Part shown: piece after piece, positions 17,208 through 25,654 of the stretch
How the letters are laid out: every line of letters begins with the position of its first letter
Position numbering within the stretch: the first letter of the stretch is position 1
DNA from: Aeropyrum camini SY1 = JCM 12091
Lineage (GTDB): Archaea > Thermoproteota > Thermoprotei_A > Sulfolobales > Acidilobaceae
Direction: 5' to 3'
Assembly: GCF_000591035.1 (NCBI RefSeq)
Contig: NC_022521.1
Coordinates: 496,001 to 560,000 of the forward strand
DNA length: 64,000 nucleotides
Notes under the pieces: model-generated
The model's database searches: none
What the model was told of the DNA's origin: nothing
The model's input: the letters and a program-made list of their open reading frames with translations, nothing else
Translations under genes and position numbers: made by a program

Positions 17208-17801
17208 ATGGAAGTTGCTGTTGCTGTAGGCACTGGTAACCCGGTTAAGTATCGTGCTGTGAAGAGAGCTTTCTCTAGGTTTTACAATGCTAGTGTGGTG
17301 ATGGTTAGAGTTGAAAGTGGTGTGGGGCCGCAGCCTTCGGGCGTTGCAGGGGTTGTGGGCGGCGCGCTAGCTAGGGCGGTTAGAGCGGCCGCTAAGGCAG
17401 GCTCCCATTTTGGAGTAGGTGTAGAGGCGGGGCCTATAGAATTCCCCTCCTCCGGTGGATATGTTGAAACCCAGGTGGCCGCCGTCGTCGATAGAGATTG
17501 CCGCGTTACAATAGGCATTAGCCCGTCCTTCGAGGTGGAGGAGAGGGTGCTGGATTTAATGTTGAAGGGTGTTGAGATGGAGAGGGCTGTTAATATTGAG
17601 CGGCGTGGGGGTCTGGGGGAGACGGTGGGGTTTGTTGGTGTCGCAACACGGGGCGCTATAACGAGGCAGGAGCTGACCGAGCATGCCGTCATAATGGCCT
17701 TAATACCCAGGCTAATGGGCTATGAGAGGATAGCTACCGTGGAGGAGATAGCTTCCCAGGCTGGAGCAAAGGTGGAATGCAACAGTCTTGGAGCTATATA
17801 A
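17208..17801 (+). CDS. Non-canonical purine NTP phosphatase (YjjX/DUF84, ITPase/XTPase)
   Basis: The family hydrolyses ITP and XTP, keeping deaminated purines out of nucleic acids. The N-terminal signature VAVGTGNPVKYRAVKRAF is intact. GPQPSG follows, then the acidic GVEAGPIE segment and the C-terminal LTRGxITR-like region (TRGAITRQELTEHAVIMAL). The length of 197 residues is close to the family value of about 175-185. The ATG at 17208 is preceded by GGTGGGAGG. S8e starts 42 bases after the stop. Confidence 0.88.
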   Translation: MEVAVAVGTGNPVKYRAVKRAFSRFYNASVVMVRVESGVGPQPSGVAGVVGGALARAVRAAAKAGSHFGVGVEAGPIEFPSSGGYVETQVAAVVDRDCRVTIGISPSFEVEERVLDLMLKGVEMERAVNIERRGGLGETVGFVGVATRGAITRQELTEHAVIMALIPRLMGYERIATVEEIASQAGAKVECNSLGAI

Positions 17802-17842
17802 GGCTCCTTTACGAGTTCACCCAATAGCAGGGTGAATAGCAG

Positions 17843-18247
17843 GTGGGTATCTATCAGTGGCGTGACAGGAAGAAGCCTTCAGGAGGTAAGAGACGCTACT
17901 ACTATAAAGTGAAGCGGAAATATGCTGCTGGCAGGCCTCCAACACACACCACCTTATCGGCAGCTGAAGAAGAGAGAAAGCTCCTTAGAGTAAGGGGTGG
18001 TAACTATAAGATTAGGGCCAAAAGAGTCGCCTTCGCCGTAGTATCAAACCCAAAGACCGGAGAGGCGAAGAAAGCAAGGATACTCAGGATAGTAGAGACT
18101 CCTGCGCACAGGGAATACGCCCGCAGGGGTATAATAGTGAAGGGAGCAGTAATAGACACGACACTAGGTAAAGCCGTGGTAACCAGTAGGCCAGGCCAGG
18201 ATGGTGTTGTCAACGCAGTTCTGCTGGAAGAATCCAAGAAACAGTAG
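17843..18247 (+). CDS. rps8e: Small ribosomal subunit protein S8e
   Basis: The N-terminus GIYQWRDRKKPSGGKRR and the internal RIVETPAHREYARRGIIVKG match archaeal S8e. The length of 134 residues is typical. The start is GTG, preceded by AGCAGGTGG-like sequence. It is probably cotranscribed with the XTPase gene. The 245 bases after the stop contain no gene I can support. Confidence 0.95.
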   Translation: MGIYQWRDRKKPSGGKRRYYYKVKRKYAAGRPPTHTTLSAAEEERKLLRVRGGNYKIRAKRVAFAVVSNPKTGEAKKARILRIVETPAHREYARRGIIVKGAVIDTTLGKAVVTSRPGQDGVVNAVLLEESKKQ

Positions 18248-18492
18248 AGCCGCTGAAGCAGGCGGAAAGAAGGAACTGTGAGAGAAGCTTGTTAGTATCA
18301 TCACGAAACTGGAAACAACGTTTAAACTATCTCATAACTCTCAATTTCTCCCTGTTACGCATTATACATGAGCCAAGAACAACAGTCCAGTCCTTAGACT
18401 CCTAGCCTCTAACCTAACCTACTGAGAAACAGATTTTTCCAAGGCTCGGTGAAGAGTGTTGACCTCGGTTTAAGACAGTTCCTCCTTGCGTG

Positions 18493-19386
18493 CTACTCGT
18501 AGAAGCCGTAGATGAGCTTCAGCTCCTCTAGGGTTAGAGGTTCGCCGCGCTCTAGCTTCTTCTTAACCTCGTCTCTCCTCTTTTCTACCTCGCTGAGCTC
18601 CATGCCTCTAGCCATGGCTATTCTAATATCTTTTAGCCTGGTCATGACCTCCCTGTACTTTGAGTACAGGTTGTCTATATCCTTTGACAGCTCATCTATC
18701 CTCGTGCTCCTCTTGTCTATCTCGTCGCTAAGCTTCTTTATCCTCTCATTATACTCTTCTATCTTGCTGCTGAGCGTCGCCAGCTCCTCCTTAACAGAGC
18801 CCGCCTGCTGCCTCAGCTCTTCTATCCTTCTGTTAAGGTCTTTAAGCTTGATAACAAGCGCTTTAACCTCGGCCTGTAGCTCCATAACTGAGAGGGCCTG
18901 CTCCTTAGCCTTCCTAACCCTCTCTATAAGCTCCTCTAGCCTGGAAATCTCCTCTACAAGCCTCTTCTCCTCCTCAGGCCTTAAAACCCTGGTCATCTGC
19001 ATCATCTCAAGCTCCTGCAGCCTCTTCTGCAGCCTCTTGAGGCTTATTTTAGCCAGCCTACCTCCCTCCTTCTCGAGGAGATTCCTAAGAACCCTAAGCT
19101 GATCCCTCTTTATCACTAGCTCGTCCCTAGCCTTCTTCCTCTCCTCCTTAAGCTGGGCAAGTTCATCAAGAATCTTCTTCCTCTCCTCCCTGAGGCTGCG
19201 GAGCCTCTCGACATACTCCCTCTTCTCTCTCGAAGCCCTCCTCCTCTCCTCCCTCAGAGCTTTCACTTCATTTATGAGCTTTCTCCTCTCCTCCTTGAGC
19301 TTCACAATCTCTTCTTTCAACTCTTCAATAGTCTTGAGTAGCTCCTCTTCTTCCTTTTTAAACTCGGCTATACTCTTACCTTGCAC
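18493..19386 (-). CDS. Archaeal coiled-coil protein (COG1340-like)
   Basis: The whole 297-residue protein is predicted coiled coil: heptads of Leu/Ile with Glu, Lys and Arg (for example EEELLKTIEELKEEIVKLKE) run from residue 8 to about 250. The C-terminus has a distinct short motif, LTLEELKLIYGFYE, expected to be globular or a binding tail. This pattern matches the widespread but uncharacterised archaeal COG1340 family. The start is GTG at 19386 with an AGGTGAT site. A stable hairpin lies in the putative leader just upstream. Confidence 0.8.
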   Translation of the reverse strand: MQGKSIAEFKKEEEELLKTIEELKEEIVKLKEERRKLINEVKALREERRRASREKREYVERLRSLREERKKILDELAQLKEERKKARDELVIKRDQLRVLRNLLEKEGGRLAKISLKRLQKRLQELEMMQMTRVLRPEEEKRLVEEISRLEELIERVRKAKEQALSVMELQAEVKALVIKLKDLNRRIEELRQQAGSVKEELATLSSKIEEYNERIKKLSDEIDKRSTRIDELSKDIDNLYSKYREVMTRLKDIRIAMARGMELSEVEKRRDEVKKKLERGEPLTLEELKLIYGFYE

Positions 19387-19420
19387 TAACGCATCACCTG
19401 GCCTTGAGATCCAATACTTG

Positions 19421-19452
19421 GAACACCTGGGCCAGGTTTAGGCCCGGTGTTC
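19421..19452 (-). promoter_or_regulatory. Hairpin in the putative leader of the coiled-coil gene
   Basis: GAACACC (19421-19427) pairs with GGTGTTC (19446-19452), and GGGCC (19429-19433) pairs with GGCCC (19441-19445), giving twelve pairs with one bulged base and a seven-base loop. A TATA-like element on the minus strand (about 19470-19484, TTTTAACC) would start the transcript right at the hairpin. Confidence 0.45.
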
Positions 19453-19569
19453 ACTAACCTAGGTTCCAATGGTTAAAAGCTTAATTTCAGTCATGTAAGC
19501 CTTCAGGCTGAGCTGGGACAATACACCAGACTTTGGTGCAGGAGGTGGTGTTGCTCTTTAACGCCATGT

Positions 19570-20358
19570 TTACTGGCCTGTGATATCGTATATCTTGTAG
19601 TCGTCACCGCCAGCCAGTATCTGCTGGGTTTTAGCGGCGAGGAGAGAAATGGATTCTGGCTCGAGAACCGAGGTCTGTAGAATCTCTCCTATGAACCCTG
19701 TCGTTTCTATGGCTCTGGCGAGCTCCTCGGCAAGAATCTTACCAGCGCCCTCGTAAGTCCTGTCCTTCTCCAGTAGAAACTCGAGAAAACCAGGCTCTCC
19801 CAGTCTGGGTATCACTTCCTCTCGCACCTCTGGCAACAGCATGTCTGCTTTTGACACTGCGTTAACCTGGGGGAGCCCTAGCCTCACGGCGACACTGCTG
19901 GCGAGAAGCAGAGCTGAGACCAAGCTTATTGCGTTGTCAACGAATATCGAGTCGATGAGGAAAACGTTAACAGCGTTCGAATCTCCAAGTATACCTTTAA
20001 GAACTAGGGGGCCGCCTATCCTGTAGGCAAAGAGTTCAAGCTGGCCGGGAGTATCCACTATAATATAGTCTGGGGCATAATAGTCCAGCTCCTCCCTAAT
20101 ATCCACGACATGGTTTATTAGTGAGTCGACAGCTGCTACAAGGGCTCCATTAGGGCCGAGACCCTTATCCATGAACTCTGCAATCGATACATACTCCCTA
20201 GCGTCCACAGAAGGATCGTAGGGCAGCTTTTCGGCTGCGGGATCGAGGTTAAGAGTGGCAACGCTAGCGCCGAGGGAAGTCAGCTTCTCCGATAGAGCGC
20301 CTACTAAGCTACTTTTCCCGGCTCCGGCAGTGCCAGTAACAATTATATAGCCTATCAC
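19570..20358 (-). CDS. GPN-loop GTPase
   Basis: GPN GTPases are dimeric and in eukaryotes help RNA polymerase assembly; the archaeal role is not settled. G1 is GTAGAGKSSL (residue 8 on). The diagnostic GPN loop is present (LGPNGALVAA, about residue 70), G3 is DTPGQLELF, and the base-specifying motif is VSKAD. The length of 262 residues matches archaeal members. The ATG follows TATA-like sequence on the minus strand. Confidence 0.92.
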   Translation of the reverse strand: MIGYIIVTGTAGAGKSSLVGALSEKLTSLGASVATLNLDPAAEKLPYDPSVDAREYVSIAEFMDKGLGPNGALVAAVDSLINHVVDIREELDYYAPDYIIVDTPGQLELFAYRIGGPLVLKGILGDSNAVNVFLIDSIFVDNAISLVSALLLASSVAVRLGLPQVNAVSKADMLLPEVREEVIPRLGEPGFLEFLLEKDRTYEGAGKILAEELARAIETTGFIGEILQTSVLEPESISLLAAKTQQILAGGDDYKIYDITGQ

Positions 20359-20540
20359 GCTACCCTCTACACCTTTAAACAGTTTATTATCAGTCGGAGC
20401 CTATTACCTGAATCGAAAGCCTCATACATCCTCTAGCTATAGAGAGGCCTGGGAGGCTTCCAGGTGATACGGGCAATTTCACCGGGAATAATCCCCTGGG
20501 ATTCACATGCACGTATATGATAAGGCCGGGAGTGACCCGC

Positions 20541-20595
20541 CCCGTGCACATCTATCCCCGAGCTCCGGGGTCTATTCGCACGGGACCGGGGTACA
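20541..20595 (+). ncRNA. Candidate H/ACA-like guide RNA hairpin
   Basis: CCCGTGC (20541-20547) pairs with GCACGGG (20578-20584), and CCCCG (20556-20560) pairs with CGGGG (20566-20570). Between them is an internal loop of eight and seven bases, like a pseudouridylation pocket. An ACA at 20593-20595 lies 15 bases past the pocket, the canonical distance. No clear kink-turn is visible, so the call is tentative. Confidence 0.35.
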
Positions 20596-21024
20596 CTCAA
20601 TAAAAATCATCTAGCTCCCGGCGAATTTAAACGCAACGACCAGTGCTCGTCTAACCCAGTGCATTTAATAGGGGGAGAGGGAGGACTAGGTCGATAATGG
20701 GAGCACAAGATATTAGCCTGTACGCTCTATCTTCATAAACATACCTATGGGAGCTGGCCACGCGATGACCATGCGTTCCAGCACTGACTCAGCCCGGGGA
20801 GTGTGATGTCAACTTCCGCCCCTGGGGAGCGTGGTGTTATTAGAGCGTGCTCTCCACAGTGTCGAGACTTTGTCAGAATAGCCCGTTGGAAGAGGGATGA
20901 AGAGCCAACACCTAGAGTGAAGGGCCCTCTACATAAGGGCTCCGATGTACGATTCCCTGCGGCTAGACCGTATTTAACACGGTTGTTGGGTCATGCGGTA
21001 CAAGCTTAGAGAATATCTTAAACG

Positions 21025-21055
21025 GGGCCTCTAGGGGTGAGGTTCTAGAGGACCC
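21025..21055 (+). promoter_or_regulatory. Hairpin upstream of the oxidase operon
   Basis: CCTCTAG (21028-21034) pairs with CTAGAGG (21045-21051), extended by GGG/CCC across one bulged base, with a ten-base loop. It may end upstream transcription or be part of an unannotated RNA. Confidence 0.35.
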
Positions 21056-21068
21056 TGCTAATACCCTG

Positions 21069-21085
21069 CTGTACAGATTGTACAG
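21069..21085. promoter_or_regulatory. Perfect inverted repeat before the oxidase promoter
   Basis: CTGTACA and TGTACAG flank a three-base spacer (GAT). The dyad lies about 30 bases ahead of the TATA box of the oxidase genes, a plausible activator or repressor site. Confidence 0.4.
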
Positions 21086-21116
21086 TTTGGAAAACTCTGT
21101 GTCAATACGAATGTTA

Positions 21117-21124
21117 TTTTAAAT
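21117..21124 (+). promoter_or_regulatory. TATA box of the oxidase operon (leaderless)
   Basis: TTTTAAAT is centred 26 bases before the TTG start at 21147. This predicts that transcription begins at the start codon itself. Confidence 0.45.
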
Positions 21125-21146
21125 TGTAAAATACTGTCTCTGAGAC

Positions 21147-21932
21147 TTGAGGCTTACAGTAGGGTATGAACCAAGTATTAAGGATGTCGGATTAAATTGG
21201 GGCAGGGGGAGGACTCAGGAGTTGCCTGTGGATATTATCCCTACCGAGGCTATATGGTGGAGGCTATTCCTACTCTTCACGGTAGTAGGTGTACTAGCTG
21301 CAGGCACTGTCACAGTGTTCTTCATCTACACACTCTTCAAGTATAGGAGCAGTGGTCAGACCACTGGTGGAGGAGAGAGCGCAGCGGGGAGGATATATAG
21401 GATTATGGTTGAGAGCCCGGTTTCCGGTAAGTCTAAGTACCTTCTCTTCGTGACCGGATTAATAGTTATGGGCCTCATAGTAACCACAATAGACGAGACA
21501 CTGTATCTCGAGAAGAGTCCTCCGGTTGAGGATGCCCTTGTGGTAATGGTTGTGGGGTTCCAGTTTGGATGGCAGTTTGAGTATTCGGTTGACGGTGAAA
21601 CTGTAACTACTATAAACTACCTGGTTGTCCCCTCTGACACGCTTGTAGAGTTTAGGGTTACGAGCCGAGACGTGTTCCATGCGTTCGGCATACCCGAGTT
21701 CAAAAACAAGATCGACGCCATCCCCGGAATTCTGAATAGTATGTGGATTAAAACTCCTGATGAGCCGGGTAAAGTTTATAATGCTTACTGCTATGAGCTG
21801 TGTGGTATAGGCCATAGCCTTATGGTTGGCAAGGTTATTGTGGTTGACAAGACCAAGTTCTATAATGCTTATAACTCTGGTCCTGATGTGTTTAGAGAGT
21901 ATGTGAATAGTGTAATATCGAATTACAAGTAG
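21147..21932 (+). CDS. Cytochrome c oxidase subunit II (CuA)
   Basis: This subunit receives electrons through the binuclear CuA centre and passes them to subunit I. Two membrane segments are seen near residues 32-60 and 90-112. The extracytoplasmic cupredoxin domain follows. The CuA ligands are all visible: His in VFHAFG, then the CYELCGIGHSLM motif with both Cys, Glu, His and Met. The length of 261 residues is normal. The start is TTG, apparently leaderless. The stop is ten bases before the fused I+III gene. Confidence 0.92.
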   Translation: MRLTVGYEPSIKDVGLNWGRGRTQELPVDIIPTEAIWWRLFLLFTVVGVLAAGTVTVFFIYTLFKYRSSGQTTGGGESAAGRIYRIMVESPVSGKSKYLLFVTGLIVMGLIVTTIDETLYLEKSPPVEDALVVMVVGFQFGWQFEYSVDGETVTTINYLVVPSDTLVEFRVTSRDVFHAFGIPEFKNKIDAIPGILNSMWIKTPDEPGKVYNAYCYELCGIGHSLMVGKVIVVDKTKFYNAYNSGPDVFREYVNSVISNYK

Positions 21933-21942
21933 GGGGTGATGT

Positions 21943-24390
21943 GTGTTGTCTAGGTTAAGGGGTTTCCTGGCCTGGATATATAAGTGGCTCACTACTACAG
22001 ACCACAAGGATATAGGGCTCCTCTACCTTGTGACAAGCATAGCATTCCTCCTAATAGCCGGAAGCCTAGCCCTCCTGTTTAGAGTTCAGCTAGCCATCCC
22101 AAAGTCGAACTTCCTAACAGGCGACGCCTATTATGAGGCTGTAACGGTCCACGGTTTGATAATGCTTCTCTGGTTCGCATCACCCTTTGCCTTCGGGCTC
22201 GCCAACTTCATAGTGCCGCTGCAAATTGGTGCTAGGGATCTGGCGTTCCCGAGGCTCAACGCTCTAAGCTACTGGCTCTACCTTCTCAGCGGCCTCGTAA
22301 TCCTAGCCAGCTTCTTCACAGAGTCTGGAGCACCTAACGTGGGCTGGACGCTCTACGCCCCACTAACCGCCAGGATATACACGCCGGGTATAGGGCTGGA
22401 CCTAGCCGCCCTGGCTATATTCCTGTTCTCTTTAAGCGTTACTCTAGGTACGATTAACTTCCTTGTAACGATAGCCACTATGCGGGCTCCGGGTGTAACG
22501 TGGTTTAAGATGCCGATGTTCACATGGTCGATACTCTTCACCATAATACTGATGCTATGGGCTTTCCCGCCGCTCATGGTGGGAGGAGCTATACTCCTTC
22601 TTGACAGGAACCTAGGGACAGAGTTCTTCCTCAACCCTGCTGGAGGCGCCCTGCTATGGGACCACCTATTCTGGTTCTTCGGCCACCCAGAGGTGTATAT
22701 ACTGCTGTTCCCTGCTCTAGGCGCCATGGCTGATGTGATATCTACCTTCAGCGGTAGACCTATATATGCTAAGAGGTACATTCTCACAGCCTTCCTCATA
22801 GCCACCATAATAAGCTTCGTAGTGTGGATGCACCACATGTTCATAACTGGTACAAACATCTACACTAGACTGTTCTACAGCATAACCACAATACTGATAT
22901 CGATACCCTTCGAGATGGCGGTGATGTCGTTCATATTCACACTCTACAAGGGCAGGCTGATTTACACCGTTCCCATGCTCTTCGCCGTCGGGGCTCTGCT
23001 GAACTTCATAATAGGCGGTTCTACCGGGGTTTACCTGGGATCCATAGCAATAGACAGAGGCTTCAGAGGCACATACTGGGTGGTAGCACACTTCCACTAC
23101 ATACTAGTTGGGACGGTAACCCTAGGCTTGATAGCGGGTCTCTACTACTGGTGGCCGAAGATAACAGGTAGGAGCTACAGCGAGAGGCTGGGCAAGATAC
23201 ACTTCGCTCTGGCAATGCTCGGAGTCGCCCTCACCTTCCTCCCGCAGTTCGCCCTCATGGACATGCCGAGGAGGTACTTCACATACGACGTCCCAGAGTG
23301 GATTCCTCTGAACCAGCTATCGACGGTGGGTGCATTCATATTCGGCACCTCAATGGCTGTAGGCCTGGCCAACTTCCTCTACTCGCTCGTCAAAGGCAGA
23401 GTCGCAATGCCGAACCCGTGGAATGCGTGGACGCTAGAGTGGTTCACCGGCTCCCCACCGCCAAAGCACAACTTCGACGGCGTCCCCGTTGTCAGGAGAG
23501 ACAACACGGTTGTATTCGTCAGCGAGGAAGCCTTGTCCAAGTATGGCAAGGACGCTATAGTAAATGGTAGCGTAGACGTCTCCAGCGTGCCACTCAGCGG
23601 CGCCCAGGCCCACCACAGCCACGGAGCGTCGCACCACGGCACTATAGACCCCCTCGTGCTGGCCGCAGGTTTAACTCTAACTCTGTTTGGGCTCTTCGTG
23701 GGCAAGATATTAACATACCTGGGCGCCATAGTGTTCCTAGTATCACTCGCTAGGTGGCTATGGAAGGATGTTAAGAACATGTTTGTCGAGGAGCTGCCGG
23801 GCTATGTAGAGCACTGGCCGTTCCCGAAGGATAAGATAAGGAGTGCTATGTGGGTGTTCATAGCCAGCGAGGTAGCTACGTTCGGCAGCATATTCAGTGC
23901 ATACTTCTTCATCCGGTTCAACCCGGTTGGAAAGGTGTTGACCGAGGCGTGGCCGCCAGGATATATGGTCCATGACGTCAACGTAGGCCTCATAAACACT
24001 ATAATACTGTTCACGGGAACAATGCTCTTCACCCTAACATACCTCGGGGTAAAGAGAGACAGCTACATGATAACCCTCACCGGCCTGCTGGGCACCCTCT
24101 TCATGGCGGTCTTCTTCCTCACGGTGAAGTACTTCGAGTGGAAGGAACTTCTGATGGAGGGGCTGGGCCTCAACGCTGGCATCCACCTCCAGGCCTACTA
24201 CGTGACCACAGGAGCACACGCACTACACGTTATACTGGGGGTGCTAGCCACCACCTACCTTCTAGTTAAACTGTTCAACGGGAACCTTAGGGGTAGGCAA
24301 GCGCTATCCGAGGTGCTGGCGATAGGCATATACTGGGGTATAGTGGAGATAGTATGGACACTAGTGTTCCCGCTCTACTATCTAGTGTGA
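21943..24390 (+). CDS. Cytochrome c oxidase subunit I+III fusion
   Basis: The N-terminal 560 residues are the heme-copper subunit I: VHGLIMLLW gives the low-spin heme His, GHPEVYILLFPALG carries the CuB His and the cross-linked Tyr, WMHHMF gives two CuB His, and VAHFHYILVG gives the two heme His. After a His-rich linker (HHSHGASHH), residues from about 610 to 815 form the seven-helix subunit III type domain. This fusion is known from aerobic hyperthermophiles and Thermus. The complex reduces oxygen and pumps protons. The start GTG/TTG lies ten bases after subunit II. Confidence 0.93.
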   Translation: MLSRLRGFLAWIYKWLTTTDHKDIGLLYLVTSIAFLLIAGSLALLFRVQLAIPKSNFLTGDAYYEAVTVHGLIMLLWFASPFAFGLANFIVPLQIGARDLAFPRLNALSYWLYLLSGLVILASFFTESGAPNVGWTLYAPLTARIYTPGIGLDLAALAIFLFSLSVTLGTINFLVTIATMRAPGVTWFKMPMFTWSILFTIILMLWAFPPLMVGGAILLLDRNLGTEFFLNPAGGALLWDHLFWFFGHPEVYILLFPALGAMADVISTFSGRPIYAKRYILTAFLIATIISFVVWMHHMFITGTNIYTRLFYSITTILISIPFEMAVMSFIFTLYKGRLIYTVPMLFAVGALLNFIIGGSTGVYLGSIAIDRGFRGTYWVVAHFHYILVGTVTLGLIAGLYYWWPKITGRSYSERLGKIHFALAMLGVALTFLPQFALMDMPRRYFTYDVPEWIPLNQLSTVGAFIFGTSMAVGLANFLYSLVKGRVAMPNPWNAWTLEWFTGSPPPKHNFDGVPVVRRDNTVVFVSEEALSKYGKDAIVNGSVDVSSVPLSGAQAHHSHGASHHGTIDPLVLAAGLTLTLFGLFVGKILTYLGAIVFLVSLARWLWKDVKNMFVEELPGYVEHWPFPKDKIRSAMWVFIASEVATFGSIFSAYFFIRFNPVGKVLTEAWPPGYMVHDVNVGLINTIILFTGTMLFTLTYLGVKRDSYMITLTGLLGTLFMAVFFLTVKYFEWKELLMEGLGLNAGIHLQAYYVTTGAHALHVILGVLATTYLLVKLFNGNLRGRQALSEVLAIGIYWGIVEIVWTLVFPLYYLV

Positions 24391-24405
24391 GGGGGTGTAT
24401 GTAGA

Positions 24406-24714
24406 GTGGCTTCCAGCAGTTTCGAGGACCTCGTCAAGGAGGCGTCTAAATACCTAGGGGTGTGGGCTGTACTGGTTGGTAGCGCGGTTGCAGAGGTATA
24501 TCTGGTAATGGAGGGTATAGCCAGGAATCCCTTCGTGTTCGTGCTAGCTGTAGCGCTCTTCCAGTCGGCGCTAATAGCCCTGTTCTTCCAGCACCTGAGG
24601 GAGGAGCCCATAATAATAAGAGGGATAACAGTATCCGGTGCAGTGTTGATAGCGATACTAATAATCTCGGCAGTAACGAGTGTCCTAACGTGCACGCCAT
24701 ACTTCCCAGGCTAG
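24406..24714 (+). CDS. Oxidase subunit IV-like small membrane protein
   Basis: The 102-residue protein has three hydrophobic segments (for example GVWAVLVGSAVAEVYLVMEG and VFVLAVALFQSALIALFFQH), the layout of the prokaryotic COX IV family. The FFQHLREE stretch after the second helix also resembles that family. The GTG start lies 15 bases after the fused subunit, preceded by a GGGGGTG site. It is probably a structural or assembly subunit of the same oxidase. Confidence 0.75.
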   Translation: MASSSFEDLVKEASKYLGVWAVLVGSAVAEVYLVMEGIARNPFVFVLAVALFQSALIALFFQHLREEPIIIRGITVSGAVLIAILIISAVTSVLTCTPYFPG

Positions 24715-24732
24715 ATCCTGGGGGTGTGGCAC

Positions 24733-24843
24733 ATGGTCTCCAGGTATGCGCTGGGCACTATAGCGGCTGGCGTGCTGTTAACAGGCCTAATAATACTTCT
24801 TATCATAGCACGACTTTTCCAACTGATACCCCCCATATTTTAA
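24733..24843 (+). CDS. 36-residue single-span membrane protein in the oxidase operon
   Basis: An ATG frame of 36 residues begins 18 bases after the subunit IV-like stop and is preceded by GGGGGTG at good spacing. After MVSRYALG comes one long hydrophobic helix (IAAGVLLTGLIILLIIARLF), ending QLIPPIF. It looks like the very small accessory subunits found in some heme-copper oxidases, but I cannot assign it to a known family. The good ribosome binding site and operon position support its being real. Confidence 0.6.
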   Translation: MVSRYALGTIAAGVLLTGLIILLIIARLFQLIPPIF

Positions 24844-24961
24844 AGATTTTTTAGAAGGCTCAATAACATGCATTGCAAAGGGGCTTAACCTATAGGTTAT
24901 TATATTAGGGAGCCGATTCTTCTAGATCTAGATCCGGATCGTATAGTCTGGGTGTGAACGA

Positions 24962-25654
24962 TTGGGGTCCAGCGAGCTGAGGTCGCTTATAGATGCTATA
25001 GGCTCTTTCAAGTGGGCTGTGCTAGTCTCACTTCTTGTTGTAGTATCCGGCTTGTCCATTGGCCTATATACAGCCGTGACTGGTCTGTACCCGAAGGCCG
25101 ATGTAGGTAGCGGGGAGTACGCTACTGTATATAGCGTGGGTCAGCGCCTCTTCCCCGTCACCATACCTAGCACCCAGGGTACGGTTTCCGTACCTATAGA
25201 GGGGAAGGTAAACATTATAGTGCCTCAGTACGTTAGATGCCCAGACGTATGCCACTACGAGACTCTGATAATGAAGTCTCTCATGATAAAGCTTTCCCAG
25301 GAAAACTCTATTGATAACGTCGTCTTTGTAACTGTAGAGGTTGACCCGTGGAGGGGCACCCTAGAGGAGGCGGAGGCATATATCAGGGAGGCGACAGCAT
25401 CGCTCGGCTTCAACCCGCCGTGGATATGGGTTGGAGGGGACAGGGAGGCGTTAGAAACTATTTACAAGCAGCTCGGGATAAGCGTTCAGTTGGACAGCAG
25501 CTCGGGCCTCGTAGTACATACAGCCGGGTTCTACATAGTCGACCCTAACGGGGTCCTACTCTACTACGTCAAGGTTGAAGATGAGGGTTGGAAAAACCCA
25601 GGTGAGGTTGCAAGTGTTCTAGACCAGGTGGTTAACGAGGCCTTGTCTAGGTAG
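24962..25654 (+). CDS. sco: Sco/SenC-type copper chaperone
   Basis: Sco proteins deliver copper to the CuA centre of subunit II. An N-terminal membrane anchor (residues 15-38) is followed by a thioredoxin-like domain facing outside. The copper ligands are visible: CPDVC (CxxxC) near residue 100, and the distant His in LVVHTAGFYIVDPNG. The VFVTVEVDPWRGT segment fits the family consensus. The gene starts with TTG 118 bases after the oxidase genes and clearly serves them. Its last bases overlap the convergent TrmY-like gene. Confidence 0.9.
   Translation: MGSSELRSLIDAIGSFKWAVLVSLLVVVSGLSIGLYTAVTGLYPKADVGSGEYATVYSVGQRLFPVTIPSTQGTVSVPIEGKVNIIVPQYVRCPDVCHYETLIMKSLMIKLSQENSIDNVVFVTVEVDPWRGTLEEAEAYIREATASLGFNPPWIWVGGDREALETIYKQLGISVQLDSSSGLVVHTAGFYIVDPNGVLLYYVKVEDEGWKNPGEVASVLDQVVNEALSR

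Larger units (their letters stand above)
20359..21146. other. 788-base intergenic region with several RNA-like structures
   Basis: No gene is supported. A 68-codon open frame at 20803-21009 has no ribosome binding site or recognisable sequence. The region contains a two-part hairpin (20541-20584), two hairpins close to the oxidase promoter (21025-21055 and 21069-21085) and a TATA box at 21117-21124. The stretch 20650-21000 shows nothing further that I can interpret. Confidence 0.5.

Noticed and set aside
20803-21009. A 68-codon open frame in the gap before the oxidase genes
   Set aside because: It has no ribosome binding site, its residue composition looks random, and it ends near the hairpins.
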